8,167 bases of DNA, taken from contig JAHHTV010000063.1 of the NCBI GenBank assembly GCA_020024395.1, positions 1-8,167 on the forward strand, in the 5' to 3' direction. Shown one piece after another: positions 6,763 through 8,167 of the stretch (within the stretch, counting starts at the first letter, position 1; each line of letters starts with the position of its first letter). The DNA comes from Anaerotignum sp. Its GTDB lineage: Bacteria > Bacillota > Clostridia > Lachnospirales > Anaerotignaceae. The notes beneath the pieces are model-generated. The model made no database searches. It was given only the letters and a program-made list of their open reading frames with translations, and was not told the DNA's origin. The position numbers and the translations under genes are program-made.

Positions 6763-6791
6763 AGTATAAAATTTCTGCTTTGAACTGTCAA
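6763..6791 (-). promoter_or_regulatory. Near-consensus sigma-A promoter of the FUSC-HAD/tcdA operon
   Basis: On the minus strand, a perfect TTGACA (6791-6786), a 17-base spacer and TATACT (6768-6763, one mismatch). The predicted start of transcription is near 6757, which supports the TTG start at 6723 rather than the one at 6747. The promoter suggests strong constitutive expression of the fusion gene and tcdA. Confidence 0.9.
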
Positions 6792-6824
6792 GCAAACCCA
6801 CACAAAAAACACATTCTTTTCATC

Positions 6825-6856
6825 AAAAAAGGAGAATACAAAGTATTCTCCTTTTT
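6825..6856 (-). terminator. Intrinsic terminator of the GldA-like dehydrogenase gene
   Basis: On the minus strand GGAGAATAC (6851-6843) pairs with GTATTCTCC (6839-6831) around a 3-base loop, with flanking A and T runs extending the stem, and is followed by TTTTTT (6830-6825). It starts about 26 bases after the stop codon and isolates this gene from the promoter that follows. The run of T on the other side makes it symmetrical. Confidence 0.9.
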
Positions 6857-6881
6857 CTATCATATTCTCACAATGCTTTTA

Positions 6882-7976
6882 TCAAGCTTCTTTTTTCTGA
6901 TTATATGCTTCTAATTCTAATATTGCATCTTTAATCATTGCTGGTGTGATTTCATATGGTGAATAATCCATGTCATATTTTTTCACAGTTTCTTCCAGCA
7001 CAGGGTCAAGTTCATCTACAGTTACTTCAATATCTGCCAATTTTGTAGGCAATTTCATGCCTTTGTAGAAATCAAAAAATCTATCCAACTTGTCATATTG
7101 TTTGTCTAATGTCAACAATACCAATGTACCATAAGAAACAACTTCGCCATGACGATGTCTTGTTTCAATCTGGTGCAACATGGTCATGCTGTTAAACAAT
7201 GCATGTGCCAAATTGGTGTTATATTTATGGGAATCCACCATGTTAGATACCATACCTGTGTTAATAAAGATATCCAGTGCAACCTGTTCGATTGCTTTGG
7301 ACGCACGGTTGTTTTTACAATCTTCAATCGCCTGAATACCATATTTCAACAAAGGTTCTGTACAACAACCACTCAGTGCAACACCAGCAGCATCAGAAAG
7401 TGTCAGTTCATCTTCTTTGCCTCTTGCAGAGAATTTCACTTCTACTTCTTTACTCATACCATCGCCAATACCAGCCCACAAGAATTCAACAGGAGCTTCT
7501 GCAATCACTTTTGTAGAAATGAATACGTGTACAGGAGGTCTGTCTACACGGAAGAAATTACGGAACACATGGTTTGTGTGGTAATAAATCCCCAATGCAG
7601 AAATACAAGCACAAGTAGATGCAACCGTAGGGAATGTAAAATAAGGTTTTTTCAAATTGTGTGCAACCAACTTGCCCAAGTCAATGGCTTTCCCACCACC
7701 TAAACAAAATATCATATCCGCATTTTTGACTACATCTCTCTGTTGTAGTTCTTCTGCATATTCATATGCAGCTTCACCAGGAGAACAGATAAATTCTACA
7801 ATTTTAATACTGCTATCCTTTATCCCTTCCAGCAAATAATCTTTTGTTGCATCTATTGCAATATCATCACCAATCAAAACTGCTTTTGTACCGTAAGGGG
7901 AACATACAGCATCAATTTCATGATAGGCATTTTCGCCTGCACTATAACCTGGAAAAAATACAGAATAATTACTCAT
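6882..7976 (-). CDS. Iron-containing alcohol dehydrogenase family protein, glycerol dehydrogenase (GldA)-like
   Basis: A 364-residue cytoplasmic NAD(P)-dependent dehydrogenase, the usual length for the GldA branch. The N-terminal Rossmann-like half has the dinucleotide motif GGGKAID at residues 93-99 and FPTVASTCACIS (115-126). The C-terminal helical half carries the metal ligands: Asp172 in AGIGDGMSK, His258 in NLAHALFNSM and His276 in HRHGEVVSYG, at nearly the same positions as in GldA, where the ion is zinc or iron. The substrate is unknown; glycerol, another polyol or an alpha-hydroxyketone are candidates. The ATG has a consensus AGGAGG 8 bases upstream. Its own terminator follows, and the gene upstream on the same strand ends 120 bases away. 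Many annotated relatives are misnamed glycerol dehydrogenases, so no gene symbol is given. Confidence 0.9.
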   Translation of the reverse strand: MSNYSVFFPGYSAGENAYHEIDAVCSPYGTKAVLIGDDIAIDATKDYLLEGIKDSSIKIVEFICSPGEAAYEYAEELQQRDVVKNADMIFCLGGGKAIDLGKLVAHNLKKPYFTFPTVASTCACISALGIYYHTNHVFRNFFRVDRPPVHVFISTKVIAEAPVEFLWAGIGDGMSKEVEVKFSARGKEDELTLSDAAGVALSGCCTEPLLKYGIQAIEDCKNNRASKAIEQVALDIFINTGMVSNMVDSHKYNTNLAHALFNSMTMLHQIETRHRHGEVVSYGTLVLLTLDKQYDKLDRFFDFYKGMKLPTKLADIEVTVDELDPVLEETVKKYDMDYSPYEITPAMIKDAILELEAYNQKKEA

Positions 7977-8028
7977 CTCACATTCCTCCTATTCGTTTAA
8001 AACAAATTGATTTTATTGATTTTTACAA

Positions 8029-8065
8029 TGCTGCTGTTTGCAAATTTGCTTATAAAACAGCAGCA
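8029..8065 (-). other. Stem-loop between the unidentified gene and the dehydrogenase gene
   Basis: TGCTGCTGTTT (8029-8039) is the exact complement of AAACAGCAGCA (8055-8065), an 11-base stem with a 15-base loop that contains the palindrome GCAAATTTGC (8040-8049). On the minus strand it is not followed by a clear T-tract, so it is a poor terminator; a T run lies on the plus side at 8075-8080. It may be a weak terminator, an RNA-processing or stabilising hairpin, or a protein-binding site. No confident promoter for the dehydrogenase gene was found in this gap. Confidence 0.6.
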
Positions 8066-8096
8066 CTGCATAAATTTTTTCATGATATAAGTAATA

Positions 8097-8167
8097 TTAG
8101 TTTGTTGCTTTGTTTGCTTTGTATTTTCTGATAGCATCAGCCAATTTAGGCAGAATTACTTTCACGT
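8097..8167 (-). CDS. C-terminal end of an unidentified protein (truncated by window edge)
   Basis: Only the last 23 codons are visible. Reading from the edge they give VKVILPKLADAIRKYK then ANKATN and a TAA stop at 8097-8099. The amphipathic helix and Lys/Ala-rich tail look like the end of a soluble protein; the codon use fits the neighbours. Two short peptides of this kind arise by chance, so the evidence is modest, but the strand and position suit a gene upstream of the dehydrogenase. I do not recognise the family. Confidence 0.5.
   Translation of the reverse strand, partial: VKVILPKLADAIRKYKANKATN

Noticed and set aside
7149..7703. 184-codon open frame on the plus strand
   Set aside because: It lies wholly antisense inside the GldA-like gene, has no ribosome site, and its Cys/His/Phe-rich translation looks like no real protein.
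1..8167. CRISPR array, mobile element, tRNA or rRNA
   Set aside because: No spaced direct repeats, transposase or integrase motifs, terminal repeats or recognisable RNA gene sequences were seen on either strand.

Overview
The window looks like chromosomal DNA from a low-GC, spore-forming Firmicute, most likely an anaerobic Clostridia (Lachnospirales-like) species. This rests on the AT-rich composition, strong AGGAGG-type ribosome binding sites, sigma-A-like promoters, intrinsic terminators with U-tracts, a YhcN/YlaJ-type sporulation lipoprotein and a GldA-like iron-containing dehydrogenase. The lineage is an inference. No rRNA, tRNA, CRISPR array, insertion sequence or phage gene was seen.

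Layout, left to right. Positions 1-198 are a leader/intergenic stretch with a strong terminator-like hairpin (76-116). A large NhaC-family Na+/H+ antiporter follows on the plus strand (199-1839) and ends in its own terminator. Converging on it is a minus-strand YhcN/YlaJ-like lipoprotein gene (1886-2275). A short divergent intergenic region then leads to a 51-residue single-membrane-segment protein (2396-2551, plus), and the universal GTPase YchF (2628-3725, plus) with a near-consensus promoter. A hairpin at 3742-3775 closes ychF.

From 3774 to the right edge all genes are on the minus strand. Read in transcription order they are: the end of an unidentified gene (8167-8097), a GldA-like metal-dependent dehydrogenase (7976-6882) with a terminator, a near-consensus promoter (6791-6763), a membrane protein fusing an ArAE/FUSC-type transporter half to a HAD-phosphatase-like domain (6723-5365), the tRNA-modifying enzyme TcdA (5346-4624), a two-way folding hairpin (4620-4563), and a TauE/SafE-family permease (4532-3774). 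The fusion gene and tcdA are 18 bases apart and are probably one operon. The permease may be read through from it, controlled by the hairpin.

Most of the window is ordinary housekeeping and transport. The item most worth attention is the fusion protein: its HAD half keeps the overall motif order but has lost the catalytic nucleophile aspartate and one metal-binding aspartate, so it looks like a pseudophosphatase attached to a membrane module. Second is the tcdA-tauE gap, whose RNA can form two mutually exclusive hairpins ahead of the permease gene.
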